This document shows, one piece after another, positions 11,377 to 23,155 of a stretch of DNA of 64,000 bases. Numbering within the stretch: the stretch's first letter is position 1; every line of letters begins with the position of its first letter. Source of the DNA: Tipula vernalis (taxonomy: Eukaryota; Arthropoda; Insecta; Diptera; Tipulidae). A model generated the notes under the pieces. It saw only the letters and a list, made by a program, of their open reading frames with translations, ran no database searches and was not told the origin of the DNA. The DNA lies in contig OY282560.1 of the NCBI GenBank assembly GCA_958295665.1, positions 263,982,641 to 264,046,640 on the forward strand, written 5' to 3'. The translations under genes and the position numbers were made by a program.

Positions 11377-11599
11377 CTCTCAAATCATCTAGTTCATAGC
11401 AGCCATTAACTGCACTCCAGAAGGAATTTGGGTTGTTTCGACCATTGTTTTTGTTTCATCTCCTTCTTTCTACTCTACGGTTGCCGCATCCATTACTTTC
11501 TCTCCAAAACCATGATGATCCGCATTTAACCCTTCGTTCTCCATGGCATCACGTAGTCCTGCTTGTAAATTAGCTTTATTATCATAAAACGAAACATGG

Positions 11600-11819
11600 A
11601 ATAAAACAAAACGCTTCAAATTTACTGTCCACTTTTACTTTTTTATCTCACTAACTCACGTTTAATTCCTTTTTAATTTTCACACTATCGCTTACTAAAT
11701 ACTAATTATCTAATTCGATCTCGTTCACCTTTTTATATACACAAACCAAATAGAATTTTATTACAGTAAAACTTTGAGCTAATAATTTAACTTATTCTAT
11801 TCTAGGTGTCAGCGTAACA
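11600..11819 (-). repeat. Partial 5' LTR of the minus-strand Gypsy relic
   Basis: Read on the minus strand from 11819 (TGTTACGCTGACACCTAG), it matches the first half of the solo LTR 8831-9273, including the TATA-like TATATAAAAAGG. Homology fades at about 11600, so the 3' half of this LTR is deleted. It marks the 5' boundary of the relic 8475-11819. No matching 3' LTR lies downstream of 8475. Confidence 0.8.
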
Positions 11820-12347
11820 ATAAGTTGCTTACACTTCAGCGAAATGACACATACTGATTTTTAGACACGATGGTCCAATGCGATTTAATACTAGCTAAGC
11901 AATCTTTTGTAAATCCCTCAAAACTTATTTGTACACCCAAAATATTAAAAAAATATTTAAATAATCCTTTATTTCCATTTTTTTTTCTTAATTTGACATT
12001 TAGTAGCCACCACAAAATTCAAATGAAAATAATTTTTTCCTGACATACTTGAATCGAGCAAAAATTGAAAATCTGTCCTTTAATCGCTAACTTCACGATA
12101 TTGTGCAGAAACATTTGCAGCCAAAAATGTACGTAAAGTCACTATAAGGCGTAAGTCTAAGTCCCCACTGAATAAAACACAAACAAACATAGCAGTAACA
12201 ATTACTTCGAACCTACACCAGAAAAGAAAAAAACACAGCGTTTAGCATTTTTGTTGTTTATTCGTGGGTACTAATATCACTCCAAGTATTCACTGTGAAG
12301 CAAGGGATTTAAGTGAAGTTAGGGATACAAAAAGTGCGTTTTTATTC

Positions 12348-12441
12348 GCTATACAGAGCTGCTATCGTGAGCCGTCATTTAAAAAAGTTGCTCCCTATAA
12401 CGAATTTTACATGACGACTCTCGATAGCAACTCCGGATAGC
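12348..12441. repeat. Short inverted-repeat (hairpin) element
   Basis: Arms 12348-12378 and 12411-12441 are reverse complements with about five mismatches; the core is GTTGCTATCGAGAGTCGTCA on the minus strand. The loop is 32 nt. The 15-mer GTTGCTATCGAGAGT recurs at 27433-27447 next to an LTR, so this is probably a dispersed MITE terminus. Confidence 0.6.
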
Positions 12442-13195
12442 AAATCACAGTACAATCAACAGTTCATATATGTGAAACTCTGCTTGTATAAAGTAGCGCT
12501 TGCTTTGTTCGAGGGCCGAAAAAATATCATGTTGAAAGAGGAGAGAACATAAAATGGACAAAAATAATAAATAAAACGTCTGTTTCGATCATGATATAAA
12601 CATGACGAGGTAAGTTTGACAGCTGAAAACACATGGAGCGTGACGTCATTCTGAGTTAATTCGGATATTTTTTTTGCGAATTTGTTTTGGTTTATAAGAA
12701 TATTTTTAGGTTTTGGAAGTGGAAATAAGTTTCAACGACTGTACACGATAGAAAAACACAATAATTGTAAGTGTAGAGACATCTCATCTCATTGCTATAT
12801 TACACAAACAAAAAACAAACCTAAGACACAAATCAATTGCGAGGTTTACAGAAATTCGATAATTCGTCGTAAAGCAGCGCATCATTTTGTAATTTGTTTT
12901 ACATAATCCCTCTTATTATTTCTATTTCGTTATGGTAGCACCTTATTTCATACGAAAATAATTTTTAATCGTTGAAGTTCTAGATGTCTCGTCGATCGCA
13001 CTTAAATACACAAAAGCATTGGTAATAGCCTAAATGTAGGCAAGGATTTTTAAACATTTCCTGGCCTATTCTTCTCTATCACTTTACATTAGAAAGAATA
13101 AGTATGATGAATACAGTACGGGTATGAAGAGGCAGATTCAAAACGAAACGAGACAGAAAATTGACATTTGGTGTTTATTTTACAAATTTTGGTGT

Positions 13196-13253
13196 CGTTT
13201 CATGAAACATGATCTGATCTGTTCAAGTTTCATGAAACATGATCAGATCGAAC
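13196..13253 (+). repeat. Direct repeat with palindromic GTTTCATGAAAC
   Basis: Two copies of (G)TTTCATGAAACATGATC-GATC are separated by a few bases. Each contains the palindrome TTTCATGAAA. No function is inferred. Confidence 0.7.
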
Positions 13254-14284
13254 ATCAAGAAATGCGGCTATTATAGGCAAATATAGAAAATGTTTATGTA
13301 TTTCTGTAACTACCAAAAATCTATTTCTATTTCTATCTAGTTCTAACGTTTGATTACGTTTGAGAAGAAATTAAGCAATGAAGTGTTATTTATATTGTTT
13401 GTGTTTTTTATTAGAAATCTAGTTATTTGAAATTTTCTCACTAGTTGGTGCGGGTTTTAAACTTCGGTATGAAGGAATTTTAAAATGTTTTCGTTCATGA
13501 GGGACCTCAAAATATTCTGCATGTACTACAATAAAAGTTCGAATTGGAATAAATGAAATACATTTTCGACAGCATTTTCAGCCCCAATGCGCGGTTGAAT
13601 TACCCCACTTTTCAAAAATTTTGCGTAAACCTCTCCACCTATAATAGTTTCTTAAAAGAGAAAAATGTAAGTAGAATTACATCTATTTGTTGCATGTGAT
13701 AAAAACTAGTCAAGTTTGGGTAAAAGCAGTTTAACCTTTTCTGAAAAAGATTGAACACTTCTGAAACTGAAATTCTTTGGAAAATTTAGATATCTCCTTC
13801 CGCATAAAAAATTAGAGTAGCATAAATTATATTTTTTTAGGGAATAAAAACCTTAAGCGGTTCACAAAATATTTAAATTCAAAAATAGGCGAAGCACAGT
13901 TTTTTCTTCACCCTGTAAATATTTAGTTAACATTTTATGCTATTTAAACAATTTAATCACTTAATTCTAAGCGTTGTACATATTAAACACAGTAAATGAA
14001 ATAATATTGTTCCTTTCACTGTAGTTGTAAAAGAATACGGACGTTTGATTAACTTTTGGAACGCCAGGAATGAATAAATGAAAATACTCTAAGTGTGCCG
14101 CCGTTACTTTCGTCAGTTTGCAGCGAAAGAGATGAAATGGTTGCTCGACTTATATCACCTAAGTGTAGGGGATAGGACGGATCTCTGAAAAACACCAACA
14201 TTTAATGTATGAGGAACGAATGTCGCGTCATCCACCACCACTTGGATTCTACGGCAAAAAAAAAAAATCAAGAAACCAGCCTAC

Positions 14285-14560
14285 TAGGAAGTCTAATTGC
14301 TCTCAACTTGTACTTTAAGCTCTTGCTGCTGGCGAGGTTAGTTAAATCACCGATCGAATCACGTCGAAACCCGCAGTGGTGGCCTAAACTGTAGGGGTTT
14401 CCCATTTATTTCATCAGAGGGAAATGGATTATTGTTTTTAGCATCTTGGAAAGAACAGAGGCAATGGCTGTCGAATGACATTTCGAAGCAGATTTACTGC
14501 CCTTCTTGCACACAAAATGAACATTACCTATTCTCCAGATCGCAGTGGAACAGAATAACT
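14285..14560 (-). pseudogene. LINE reverse transcriptase scrap, minus strand
   Basis: On the minus strand the segments WRIGNVHFVCKKGSKS, IASVLSKMLKTIIHF and CGFRRDSIGDL appear in this order. They correspond to RT blocks 1-3 of the R1/I/Jockey-type LINEs (the 'W..... PIPKKG', 'RPI..TS...K..E' and 'QFGFR..RST.D' blocks). Frames are broken between them, including an in-frame stop. No catalytic block is found downstream. The relic is old and short. Confidence 0.55.
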
Positions 14561-14599
14561 AAAAGTCTAGTCAACGATGTGTAGTAGTTTTTTTGGATT

Positions 14600-16550
14600 A
14601 ATACCAACAGAGCTTAGGGCGATCTTAGCAAATTTGAACTCCCTAAGCTAATAAAAAATTGGCTCCTTTAAGATCAATATTTTCCAAGAAATCGGATTCT
14701 ATGGACAGTACTCTAGAATTTTTATTCAATTTACTTTGTCCTAACGACGACGACCTCAGTAATTTTTTATTCTCTCAAGAGTGAAAAATGCTATGCCACC
14801 ACTGCAATTTAAGTAGGCCGCAGCTGTATTGGGAAAAGTCAAAAGCCAATTTGCGATCAATAATTTTTCAGCTTTGGAAATCGATTTGTTAGATAATATC
14901 GACCTTCCACTATTTTCTCTGATTTTAGATACTTTGAAATTTTAAAAATCCTAATTTTCTGCTAATTTTCTTCTATGAACAACAATCTTATAGTAACTTG
15001 ACAACTTTGTAATTAATTACAATGTTACCAACTCAACTTACATATTTAAATTCAGAGAGCATAGCGGAAGGTAGCTATGAGCCGCTTGTTCATAGGTTGT
15101 GGGACATCCTATACATGAACATATATTTGGGCGAATTTAAATATACAAATATTTTGAAAAATTCAAAACGATATCAGTATCGCCAAGAAGTACTACATAT
15201 ACGTAGTTATGCTATACTTTCAACGAGTAACCAACAAAAATGTTTCATTCAATTCATGCAAAATTAATAATTTTAAAAAAAATCCAAAATTACTTGGTCG
15301 ACAGAACTATTATGCCAACCCAATATTTACCTTTCATTTCAATGTTTTATTTCTTAAGTTTGTCAGATTACGGATTTGCTATATTCAGATTTTCAAACCA
15401 ATAATTTGTATGCTCTATAGAGTGTTAATAGACTGCCATCACATCAATAATCACTTTTTCTGACTCCAAAACCATCAAAACACGTTAATTCAGCACTAAA
15501 CTTGATTTTTACTATGTAAAAGAATCTAAAAGACGTTGCCCCGAAGCCGCTGTATAATTTAGGCAACATAAATAGTAGATTATGAATATTAGTTACAACG
15601 CAAGGAACCTAACGTTTATTTACATAGCTAAAGTAGTTTGAAGATAAAGTTATAGTTAAATTTCTGTCTGAAGATAAAGTTATAGTTAAATTTAAACCGA
15701 ACAATTAAAGAGAAACTTGCAAACATTTGTTTGTAAAATATGACAAATTGGCAATTAAGGTATGAGTAGTTGACCAACTTGGAATTGAAAGAACACATCA
15801 TTCTCTGTACTAACTAGTTTTGTACCGCATAAAAAAATGTTCCAAGAACAATAGTTATAACATTTTTTTGTTGCAAACTGTTCTTCTCGGTAATTTAACA
15901 GACACAAGTTAATATTAGCAATATACTAGCAATAATCAGAACTATGGTCATTAAAATTTATCTTAACTAGAAATTCGAATTAAAACCAAGACCATATAAA
16001 TTGCTTATAAGCAGGAAAATCTATTAAAATTTCTTTAATTTTAATGAACATGTGACATGAATCTTCACGAATCAATTTTGTGCATTTTTAAGAAAAAAAC
16101 AAAATTTGCTTTGTTGTCCAAAAAATCTAACGATTTACCCGACAACCTATTGGAGGAAACAACACTCGACAAAAACTTTTTTTTTAGGAATATATTTTCA
16201 CCATAACTAGAATCCTAAAAACGAAATACAGTGAATATCCTATAATGGTTTCCATTAAAACAGCAAAATAAGCAAGTAGTATGTAGTAAACGGAAATCCT
16301 TGGGCCGGAACCGATTTTAAGGTTAAGGTGTTTTACTATAAAATTTCTTTCACGCGAATCTTCTCTAAGCCGGAAATCTAAATTTATGGGTTTTTCTCGA
16401 AACTTAATTTGTATTAGGACTTTTTATATTTACTGTTTTGGCTTTCTTACAAAGATACTACGTATTTCTGTAATGATGTATATTGTGTAGTATGCTAGAT
16501 ATGTAAATAAAAACGTTTTTAAATAATTTAAATACAGTTGAACGATTGAT
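14600..16550. other. Gene-free stretch
   Basis: AT-rich sequence with no supported gene. The only structure noticed is a 29-bp tandem duplication (GAAGATAAAGTTATAGTTAA twice) at about 15640-15692. Confidence 0.5.
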
Positions 16551-16553
16551 CGT

Positions 16554-16805
16554 TTACTTTACTGTAAAACCACAAATTAAATTTTTCTTTCTATAAATGA
16601 GTTTCATGATTTGACGTTTACCAAACCAAGAAGATGCCACTATAGCCACCTTAATAAAAACAATACAAATAATTATCATCAAACTAAAGAATCGGACCAT
16701 AAAAGTATACATACAAGCAGACCCGATTACTAGAGCTAAGAGGGAAATAAGGGATACAAAGAGCAACACCAACATTTTCCATTCAACGCTTTCAACATGC
16801 AACAC
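16554..16805 (-). CDS. Small hydrophobic ORF, unrecognised
   Basis: An 83-codon ATG-to-stop frame. Residues about 10-35 and 38-62 are two strongly hydrophobic stretches that could be membrane helices, followed by a basic tail. No family is recognised. It stands alone with no sign of an adjacent exon. Given how often T-rich sequence yields hydrophobic frames, it is only a candidate. Confidence 0.2.
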   Translation of the reverse strand: MLHVESVEWKMLVLLFVSLISLLALVIGSACMYTFMVRFFSLMIIICIVFIKVAIVASSWFGKRQIMKLIYRKKNLICGFTVK

Positions 16806-16859
16806 AGGATCACGCTGCTAGTCGACGGTACCAAAGGGGCTAGCGATTATTATTTTATT

Positions 16860-17397
16860 GTAAATTGCTTGAGTTAAGGGGAATTTTATACCAATTCCCT
16901 TAATTGCGCCACAAGTATATAATTTCGATTTTATCACGAAACCATCAGTTTTCGCATTTCATTGTGGTTCGTACCTAGGGAGTGTTTATTAGTGTTCGCC
17001 ACATTCGTCGCTACCAATATTTGTTCGTTTTCCTTAATTCACTCGTTACTTTATTATATTTTTTTAACAATAATTTCATTTAAATAAAAAAATAATAAAT
17101 GATAAATGTAAACAAAAAAAACACAATATTAAGTGAAGTGATCATCAAGTCCGGCAGATTAGTAGGTGATTTCACAAATATCGACCACATTCGGAAGGAA
17201 TTCGGAGAGCATTGCAGGGTTTAACCACGGAAAGAGTGGCAATCCGGTCAACCACTACTACGCAGCCAATTTACGCCACAATAGCTCCTCTCGCCGTATG
17301 ATTGATTCCGTTGACCATCCAAAACCCGCGTCATTGGTTTCACGTGATAGAATCACAGTTCACGCTTGGAAAGATCATGTAGGAAACCACAAAATTC
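16860..17397 (+). other. Left part of the Gypsy relic split by the LINE
   Basis: The sequence up to 17397 is more GC-rich from about 17130. The CACCAC duplication around the LINE shows that 17397 was joined to 20042 before the insertion, and the right part is Gypsy. This segment is therefore plausibly the LTR/leader and gag start of that element, but I cannot read a conserved motif in it. The 103-codon frame 17166-17477 runs into the poly(T) and is not a gene. Confidence 0.35.
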
Positions 17398-17401
17398 CAC
17401 C

Positions 17402-17403
<2 letters not shown>

Positions 17404-17441
<38 letters not shown>

Positions 17442-20035
17442 CGTCCCTGCCCAAAAGCGGCTAGCACTACGACCTAAAAGATCTTTTGTGCTATTGGGTA
17501 CTGTTACTCCAGGAGCTTCTCCACCTCTCTAATAAAGGCGAGAATGCTGTTTATAGAGGCCAATTTACATTTCTCCGGGGTCAGATACCTCTCTTCAAAA
17601 TGAATCCACCTCCGTGTGCACAGAGCAACACACTCACATAGTATGTGTTCTGCGGTTTCTGTCTCTTCCAAACAGAGTCGGCACTCCGTCTCTGTGGACA
17701 GGTTCATTTTGTTCAAATGATATCTCAGGTTACAGTGACCTGAGAGAAAACTCACAAGTTTCCTAATATTTCCTTTGCTGAAATTGATCGCCAAATTTTT
17801 GTGGTGAAATGGTCTGATCAAAGATTTGGCTTGTCTAAGGCCGGGAATACAGTTCCAATAAGTCAAGCACTGTATTTTTTCCCATTTACTGATTGTGTAG
17901 GTTGCAGAAGCCCACGGGATACCACAAAAAGGCTCAGGGCCAATGAGTGTAGTCGACGAGCCTGCCCGTGCAAGTTCGTCGGCTATCTCATTTCCAGTGA
18001 TGCCCATGTGACCAGGCACCCACCACAACCTTACTTTGTTTTGACAAGAGAGAGATTGTAGCAGTTTATAACAACTTTGAACCGACTTGGAAACCAAGCA
18101 GTTAGAAGCCAATGCTTTCAGTGCTGCTTGGCTGTCAGACAAAATGTGGATGGATGCGCCTTTAAGACCTTTGGTCATAATAATAGAGGCGCAGATTTCG
18201 ATGGCGTGAATTTCGGCTAGAAAAACACTGGGGTAAGTACCCAGTGATTTCGATATTTTGTGATTGGGTCCAAAGACACCAATGCCGACTCCACTATCCA
18301 TTTTTGATCCATCAGTGTACCAGACTAGGCTGTTAGGTTCCATCTGCGGTAACCCAGTATCCCAGTCTGTTCTATCGGGGATTGTTACCACGAAATTCCT
18401 GCCAAAGCAGAGTTCTTTCGGCATAACGTCCGGGACACTAAAGAACATATTCAGGTCTGGAAGTTCTTTCAAAATGTCCAGGTGACCCATATGGTCATCA
18501 TGACTGTATTGATTCGCGAGCTTCAAACTAGCTGCACAGGTAGCAGCTGATTTTTTGACGTGGATATGAAGTGGAGTGAGCCCGATGAGAGCTTCCATTG
18601 CCGCCGTAGGGCAGGTGCGCATAGCACCTGTAATTCCGAGACATGCTAGTCTCTGTAATGAGGTCAGCTTGTTCATAATAACTTTTTGCTGTACCTTAGG
18701 CCACCAAACTATTGCCCCATATGTTACAATTGGCCTCACTATCATGATGTACATCCAGTAAATCATTTTTGAGTTCAGGCCCCAGGTCCTGCCGAACATA
18801 CGCCGGCAGGCCCACATGGCCCTGGCCGCGCGTTCGGTAGTTGAAGTAATATGAGAGTTCCAAGTTAGTTTCTTATCTAGGACAACACCCAGATATTTGA
18901 CTTCATTGGAGTATCCGATATTTATATTATTAAGACTAATTGAACCAAGGTTCAAATTACGTCTTTTGGTGAAGGGCACCAGGACTGTTTTGCTAGGGTT
19001 AATCGAAAGGCCCTCCCCAGTGCACCAATTCGAAATAACAAGCAAAGCCTGTTGCATGCTGGCGGACATCGTACGTTCATGCCCTCCAGATACTATGATA
19101 ACCAAATCGTCCGCATAACCAATGGCATCGTACCCAAGTAGATGTAAATTATCAAGCAACTCGTCGATCACGAGTGACCACAGCAAAGGGGACAGGACAC
19201 CGCCCTGCGGACACCCTCTTGCTGCCATAATCGTGACTGACTCATTACCTAATTTAGATGTAATCTTCCTACTAACCAACATGGAACTAATCCAGTGGTT
19301 AGTCGGATCGTCAATACCTCTACGCTTGATTGCCCTAGCAATTGAGTCGTATCCAGTATTGTCAAAAGCTCCCTCAATATCCAGAAATGCACACAGAGCA
19401 ATTTCTTTCGAGCGATAGGCTGCTTCAATCTTGGTGACAAGTAGATGCAGCGCACCCTCTGTGGATTTGCCTTTCCTATAGGCGAATTGATTTGGATTTA
19501 GAGGTCTGGTTGCCGTTAACCAGTCTCTGATATGAAGATCTATAAGTCGTTCCATGGTTTTAAGAATAAACGATGTAAGACTGATAGGTCGAAAGGACTT
19601 AGGAAGTTCACATGGCCGATTGCCAGGCTTTGGGATAAAAACCACGTTTACTTGACTCCAAGCCTGTGGTATGTGACCCCAATTGAAGCTAGTTCTAAAC
19701 AAGGCCACCAGAGCAGGGGTAATCAAATCCAGGCCCCTTTGAAGGAGGGCTGGGAAGATTCCATCCCCTCCTGGAGCCTTGAAAGGCTGAAAAGAGTTAA
19801 TGGCCCATTTGACTTTATCCGGAGTAAAAAGCTTACCGGATAAACTATTAACCCAACCCATATTTACACCCATGTGTGTACCAGATATGGAGTTAGTGAT
19901 TGTATTTGTGTCGCAAACAGTGCAGCCCGGAAAGTGCACTTGAAGCAGGGTTTCGAGCGACTCTTTGCGACCTGATGTATTCCACCACTTATTAAGCGCG
20001 CTGAGTGACCTTGTCATGAACGACGTAAGCGACGT
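17404..20035 (-). mobile_element. 5'-truncated non-LTR retrotransposon (I/LOA-like)
   Basis: The element lies on the minus strand: its 3' end is a poly(A) tail (poly(T) at about 17404-17441 on the plus strand). It is flanked by CACCAC at 17398-17403 and 20036-20041, consistent with a target-site duplication. The 5' end is truncated within the region just before RT, so the endonuclease domain and first ORF are missing, as is usual for incomplete reverse transcription. It splits a Gypsy relic and is younger than it. Confidence 0.85.
17504..20035 (-). CDS. LINE ORF2 fragment: reverse transcriptase, RNase H, CCHC
   Basis: A continuous open frame of about 843 codons with no internal stop. Domains from the N-terminus: an RT-thumb-preceding region (1-70); reverse transcriptase (about 75-420) with FRPISLTSFILKTMERLI, CAFLDIEGAFD, GCPQGGVLSP and the catalytic GYADDLVI (YADD intact); RNase H (about 575-705) with WYTDGSK, AEIHAIE, LSDSQAALKAL and VPGHMGITGNEIADELAR, all catalytic acidic residues present; and a C-terminal CRLCLEETETAEHILCEC zinc motif (about 795-815). 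The presence of RNase H places it in the I superfamily (I, R1 or LOA-like rather than Jockey). It has no ATG start because it is 5'-truncated. The intact frame implies a recent insertion. Confidence 0.92.
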   Translation of the reverse strand, partial: TSLTSFMTRSLSALNKWWNTSGRKESLETLLQVHFPGCTVCDTNTITNSISGTHMGVNMGWVNSLSGKLFTPDKVKWAINSFQPFKAPGGDGIFPALLQRGLDLITPALVALFRTSFNWGHIPQAWSQVNVVFIPKPGNRPCELPKSFRPISLTSFILKTMERLIDLHIRDWLTATRPLNPNQFAYRKGKSTEGALHLLVTKIEAAYRSKEIALCAFLDIEGAFDNTGYDSIARAIKRRGIDDPTNHWISSMLVSRKITSKLGNESVTIMAARGCPQGGVLSPLLWSLVIDELLDNLHLLGYDAIGYADDLVIIVSGGHERTMSASMQQALLVISNWCTGEGLSINPSKTVLVPFTKRRNLNLGSISLNNINIGYSNEVKYLGVVLDKKLTWNSHITSTTERAARAMWACRRMFGRTWGLNSKMIYWMYIMIVRPIVTYGAIVWWPKVQQKVIMNKLTSLQRLACLGITGAMRTCPTAAMEALIGLTPLHIHVKKSAATCAASLKLANQYSHDDHMGHLDILKELPDLNMFFSVPDVMPKELCFGRNFVVTIPDRTDWDTGLPQMEPNSLVWYTDGSKMDSGVGIGVFGPNHKISKSLGTYPSVFLAEIHAIEICASIIMTKGLKGASIHILSDSQAALKALASNCLVSKSVQSCYKLLQSLSCQNKVRLWWVPGHMGITGNEIADELARAGSSTTLIGPEPFCGIPWASATYTISKWEKIQCLTYWNCIPGLRQAKSLIRPFHHKNLAINFSKGNIRKLVSFLSGHCNLRYHLNKMNLSTETECRLCLEETETAEHILCECVALCTRRWIHFEERYLTPEKCKLASINSILAFIREVEKLLE

Positions 20036-21340
20036 CACCACCGGTACCCGAACTGCGACCCCCTACTCTGACTTAAAACAAGTGATTTTTGATCGACTTT
20101 ATAAATCCAAACAAACCCAAGTCTATCGATTGGTATAGGATATCGAGTTGGCAGCAAACGGTCCCTATTATTGCGAAAGTTAAAAAGTAGTGGAGGAACC
20201 GTCGTCACCGACGATTTCATTAAGGCAATGTGAATCAAGAGATTACCACTAGGAGCACAAGAAGTGATGGCACCGACAACCGAAGCATTATCCGCAACCA
20301 AGCTAGCAGATCTCGCCGACCGCGTGCTAAAGACAATGGGGTAAGCAAGCGTCATGGCCTTAGCACCACCACCGGTACAGTCACATAACACTCACGAAAC
20401 CAGCATGTCCGTGCAAATAAGTGATATACTGCGACGACTAGACATCAAGGACCGCGCTTCGTAAAGGAACCACTCATCGAGCAACCCGCGTGCACATCAA
20501 CCGCCAGGAAAAATCACCACTCCAGCCAGACAAACCACAGAGGCAAACGAAGACGACTTTCTTCGGCTATGTTGTTACCACTTCAGGTTTACGGAAGCTG
20601 CACATAATTGCAAGCGTTCTTGCCCGAAGTGGAATGAATTCTAGTCAAAAATCTAAATGACCCGGCGCAGATGGCGACTTGCGACCGAACACACTAAATT
20701 GGGCGCAGACATTTCAGTCATACCACCTACTTCCAGCGACCGGAGCAATCAATCCCGAATTTAACCAACACGCGGCGAACAGGACGGTAGTCAAAACATT
20801 CGGGGGCTACTGGTCGACTTACAACACAATAGACTACTCGACCCGCTCACATCACTTTGCGTGATAACCAGCAAAACATACAACGAAGTACCAACAATTA
20901 GGGTAATCGACACAAATAGCGTGGACGATCGAGTGATACCACTATTAAAAAAATTCAGAGACATCACATGCGATTCGAAAATATTGAAATCCGTGAAACA
21001 TCAGGTAACACACCACACCAAAACACGTGGCCCACCAGTCTATGAAAACTGCGAAGACTGAGCGCGGACAAACTCATTTTCGCCCAAAAGGAATTTGAAT
21101 ACATGCTAGAACAAGGCATTTTTAGACGCTCGGATTGCCCGTGGGCGAGCCCGTTACACTTAGTTCCTTACTTAGAGCGTTGAACGATGGCACTCTACGT
21201 GTATTCACGATTTTACTCAACAATTGCAGGGTACCACCTACTTCACAACCATCGATCTGGTCAGGGCGTACCACCAGATTCTGATCGAAGAGTCCGATAC
21301 AGCCAAGACGGCGATCTCAACGCCATTCGGACAGCAGCGA
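20036..21340 (+). pseudogene. Gypsy relic: gag C-terminus, protease, RT start
   Basis: In shifting frames the plus strand shows the end of Gag (KLADLADRVLKTMG near 20300), a cysteine/histidine segment like the C-terminal Gag knuckle (LCCYHFRFTEAAHNCKR, about 20570), protease pieces (GADISVIP near 20700; ANRTVVKTFGGYWS at about 20775; LLDPLTSLCV near 20840), then RT (FAQKEFEYMLEQGIF, CPWASPLHLVP, TTYFTTIDLVRAYHQI at 21080-21290). It stops abruptly near 21340 against Helitron sequence. It has many stops and an internal RT deletion near 21170-21220. It is of the same clade as the relic at 27.5-30.5 kb. Confidence 0.75.
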
Positions 21341-21350
21341 GGAGAAACAG

Positions 21351-23042
21351 TTTTTATTAGAATGTATACAGTGGGGACGAATGGCCCCGAACGATTTTAT
21401 TTGAGATTACTCCTGCTACATGTGAGAGGAGCAAAATATTTGTATTGTCTTCGATCTGTAGATAGTGTGCTATATGATACATTCAAAGAGGCTTGCAGAG
21501 CAAATTACTTGCTGATGATACTAAGTGGTATAACAAGAAATCAGATTTACCTTTGCTCTTATTTGCACATATGGAAATCCAGGAGACATTTTGACTCTTT
21601 AGAATAAACAAAAATCAGCTATGACTGAGTATTTTAAACATCACAGGAAAAGTGATCCTGAAAACCGAACATTGCATGACATTGAAAGTATTGTTCGACA
21701 AAATTCTGTAGACTATAATAAATTGGGATTGATGCAAACAACACCAATTAATGATATCTTTTCTGAATACGATTTGGACTTTGAACGAGAAAAGTAGATC
21801 TATTTGTATCTCAGTTCAATTGTGAGCAAAAAAATATCTACGATTTGTTGATGAAAGCCATCAATGATAAGACAGAGCCGAACCGGTTATTCTTTATTGA
21901 TGGACCAGGAGGAAGTGGGAAAACGTTTTTATATAACTTTATTAAGTGTTTCAAGAGGAAGGGGCAAAATATATTACCGGTAACTTGCACTGTAATTGCT
22001 GGAACTGTTTTGGGGGGTGAAACAACATATCACTCTCAATTTAAATTACCAGTGGCCCTCGGACAAAAGCTCATCAAGAATTCGAATGAAATCTGCAAAG
22101 GCAGATATGATAAGAGCTGTCAAATTCATTGTTTGGGATGAGGCTGGAATGACACCCGGAATCGCAATTGAGGTAGTCAATAGGCTTCTTAAGGAAGTTT
22201 AAGTAATGAAAAAACCTTTGAGAATATTGTAATCTTCTTTGGAGGAGATTTTAGGCAAATAGTGCCAGTTGCTATACATGGTAACCGAGTTACCATAATG
22301 AAAGAAACAAAAAAAGGTCTCTGGCCAACAATTACCCCAGTGAAGCTGACTACAAATATGAGAACTGCGGGGAAGACAAAGAATTTACCAATTCATTAAT
22401 TGAGTTGGTTGTTGGTAAATTAACCAACTCACATGATCTTGGAGAAGATATTTTTGAAATACTCGAAGAGTTCATTTCCAACGGATCACTGATAGATGAA
22501 AATTTTGCAAAAACTGTGTCCTTTAAACGAGGACATAGGGAGCAGAGAAAATATATTATAGTGTGGATTCTGTAGTTACTGATGAGGACGAGGAAAGAAC
22601 AAATTTCCCAACGGAATTTTTAAATATAATAATTCCATCAGAGCAGAAACAGAGCTTTGTGTAATGGAACACGACTCATTATAACTCAAATGAAAGCAAA
22701 CGTTATATTTGCTTGACAGGAAGATCAAAAGGAGATGAAATTGCAATTCCAAGAAGTGGATTAGCTCCTTCTGACAACAATTTTCCTTTTACATTGCGAA
22801 GGCGACAGTTTTCAGTCGCCTTTGTGATCACTATAAATAAATCTCAAGAGCAAACCCTTAACAAAGTTGGATAGTATTTGTCACAACCAGTTTTCTCTTA
22901 TGGACAACTATATGTTGCTTTTTCCAGAGTGACATGCAAATCAAATATAAAAGAACAAATACTTACTACTACAGGGAAATTTTATAGAAGGAAGCGACAA
23001 AGTTTTTACTCAAAATGTTGTGTACAAAGAAATTCTTTGAAA
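21351..23042 (+). pseudogene. Helitron PIF1-like helicase relic
   Basis: Fragments in order match the C-terminal helicase of Helitron Rep/Hel proteins. These are ERFYLRLLLLHVRGAK (21390-21440); FFIDGPGGSGKTFLYN, the Walker A motif (about 21892-21940); IVWDEAGMTPG, the Walker B region (about 22130); FFGGDFRQIVPV (about 22235); LTTNMRTAG (about 22345); and FPFTLRRRQF, INKSQEQT and GQLYVAFSRVT (22785-22930). Several frameshifts and stops separate them. No Rep (HUH) domain is present here. The element begins directly at the truncated Gypsy RT, so one of the two was broken by the other or by deletion. Confidence 0.88.
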
Positions 23043-23155
23043 CATAACATCTGACTTAAATTAAATAAATAATTAATACGATATTTCAAATTTTGGTTTG
23101 ACTGATCACTACCATTGGCCATACCCCGCTGTACACGTATAGAGCTTTCTAGCCT

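Larger units (their letters stand above)
11820..14270. other. Gene-free stretch
   Basis: AT-rich, with no supported gene. It contains a short hairpin element (12348-12441) and a duplicated 26-bp motif (13196-13253). The 74-codon open frame at 12682-12906 shows no conserved feature and is not called. Confidence 0.5.

Noticed and set aside
12682..12906. 74-codon plus-strand frame
   Set aside because: No conserved feature, no neighbouring exon signal and AT-rich composition; it looks like chance.
17166..17477. 103-codon frame ending in a phenylalanine run
   Set aside because: The phenylalanine run is the LINE poly(A) tail read in antisense, so the frame crosses an insertion junction.
17801..19843. 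Plus-strand open frames across the LINE
   Set aside because: They are antisense shadows of the 843-codon RT-RNase H frame, which carries clear domain motifs.
20035..20391. 118-codon minus-strand frame next to the LINE 5' end
   Set aside because: It is antisense to Gypsy Gag (KLADLADRV on the plus strand) and has no LINE or other motif. The CACCAC duplication ends the LINE at 20035.
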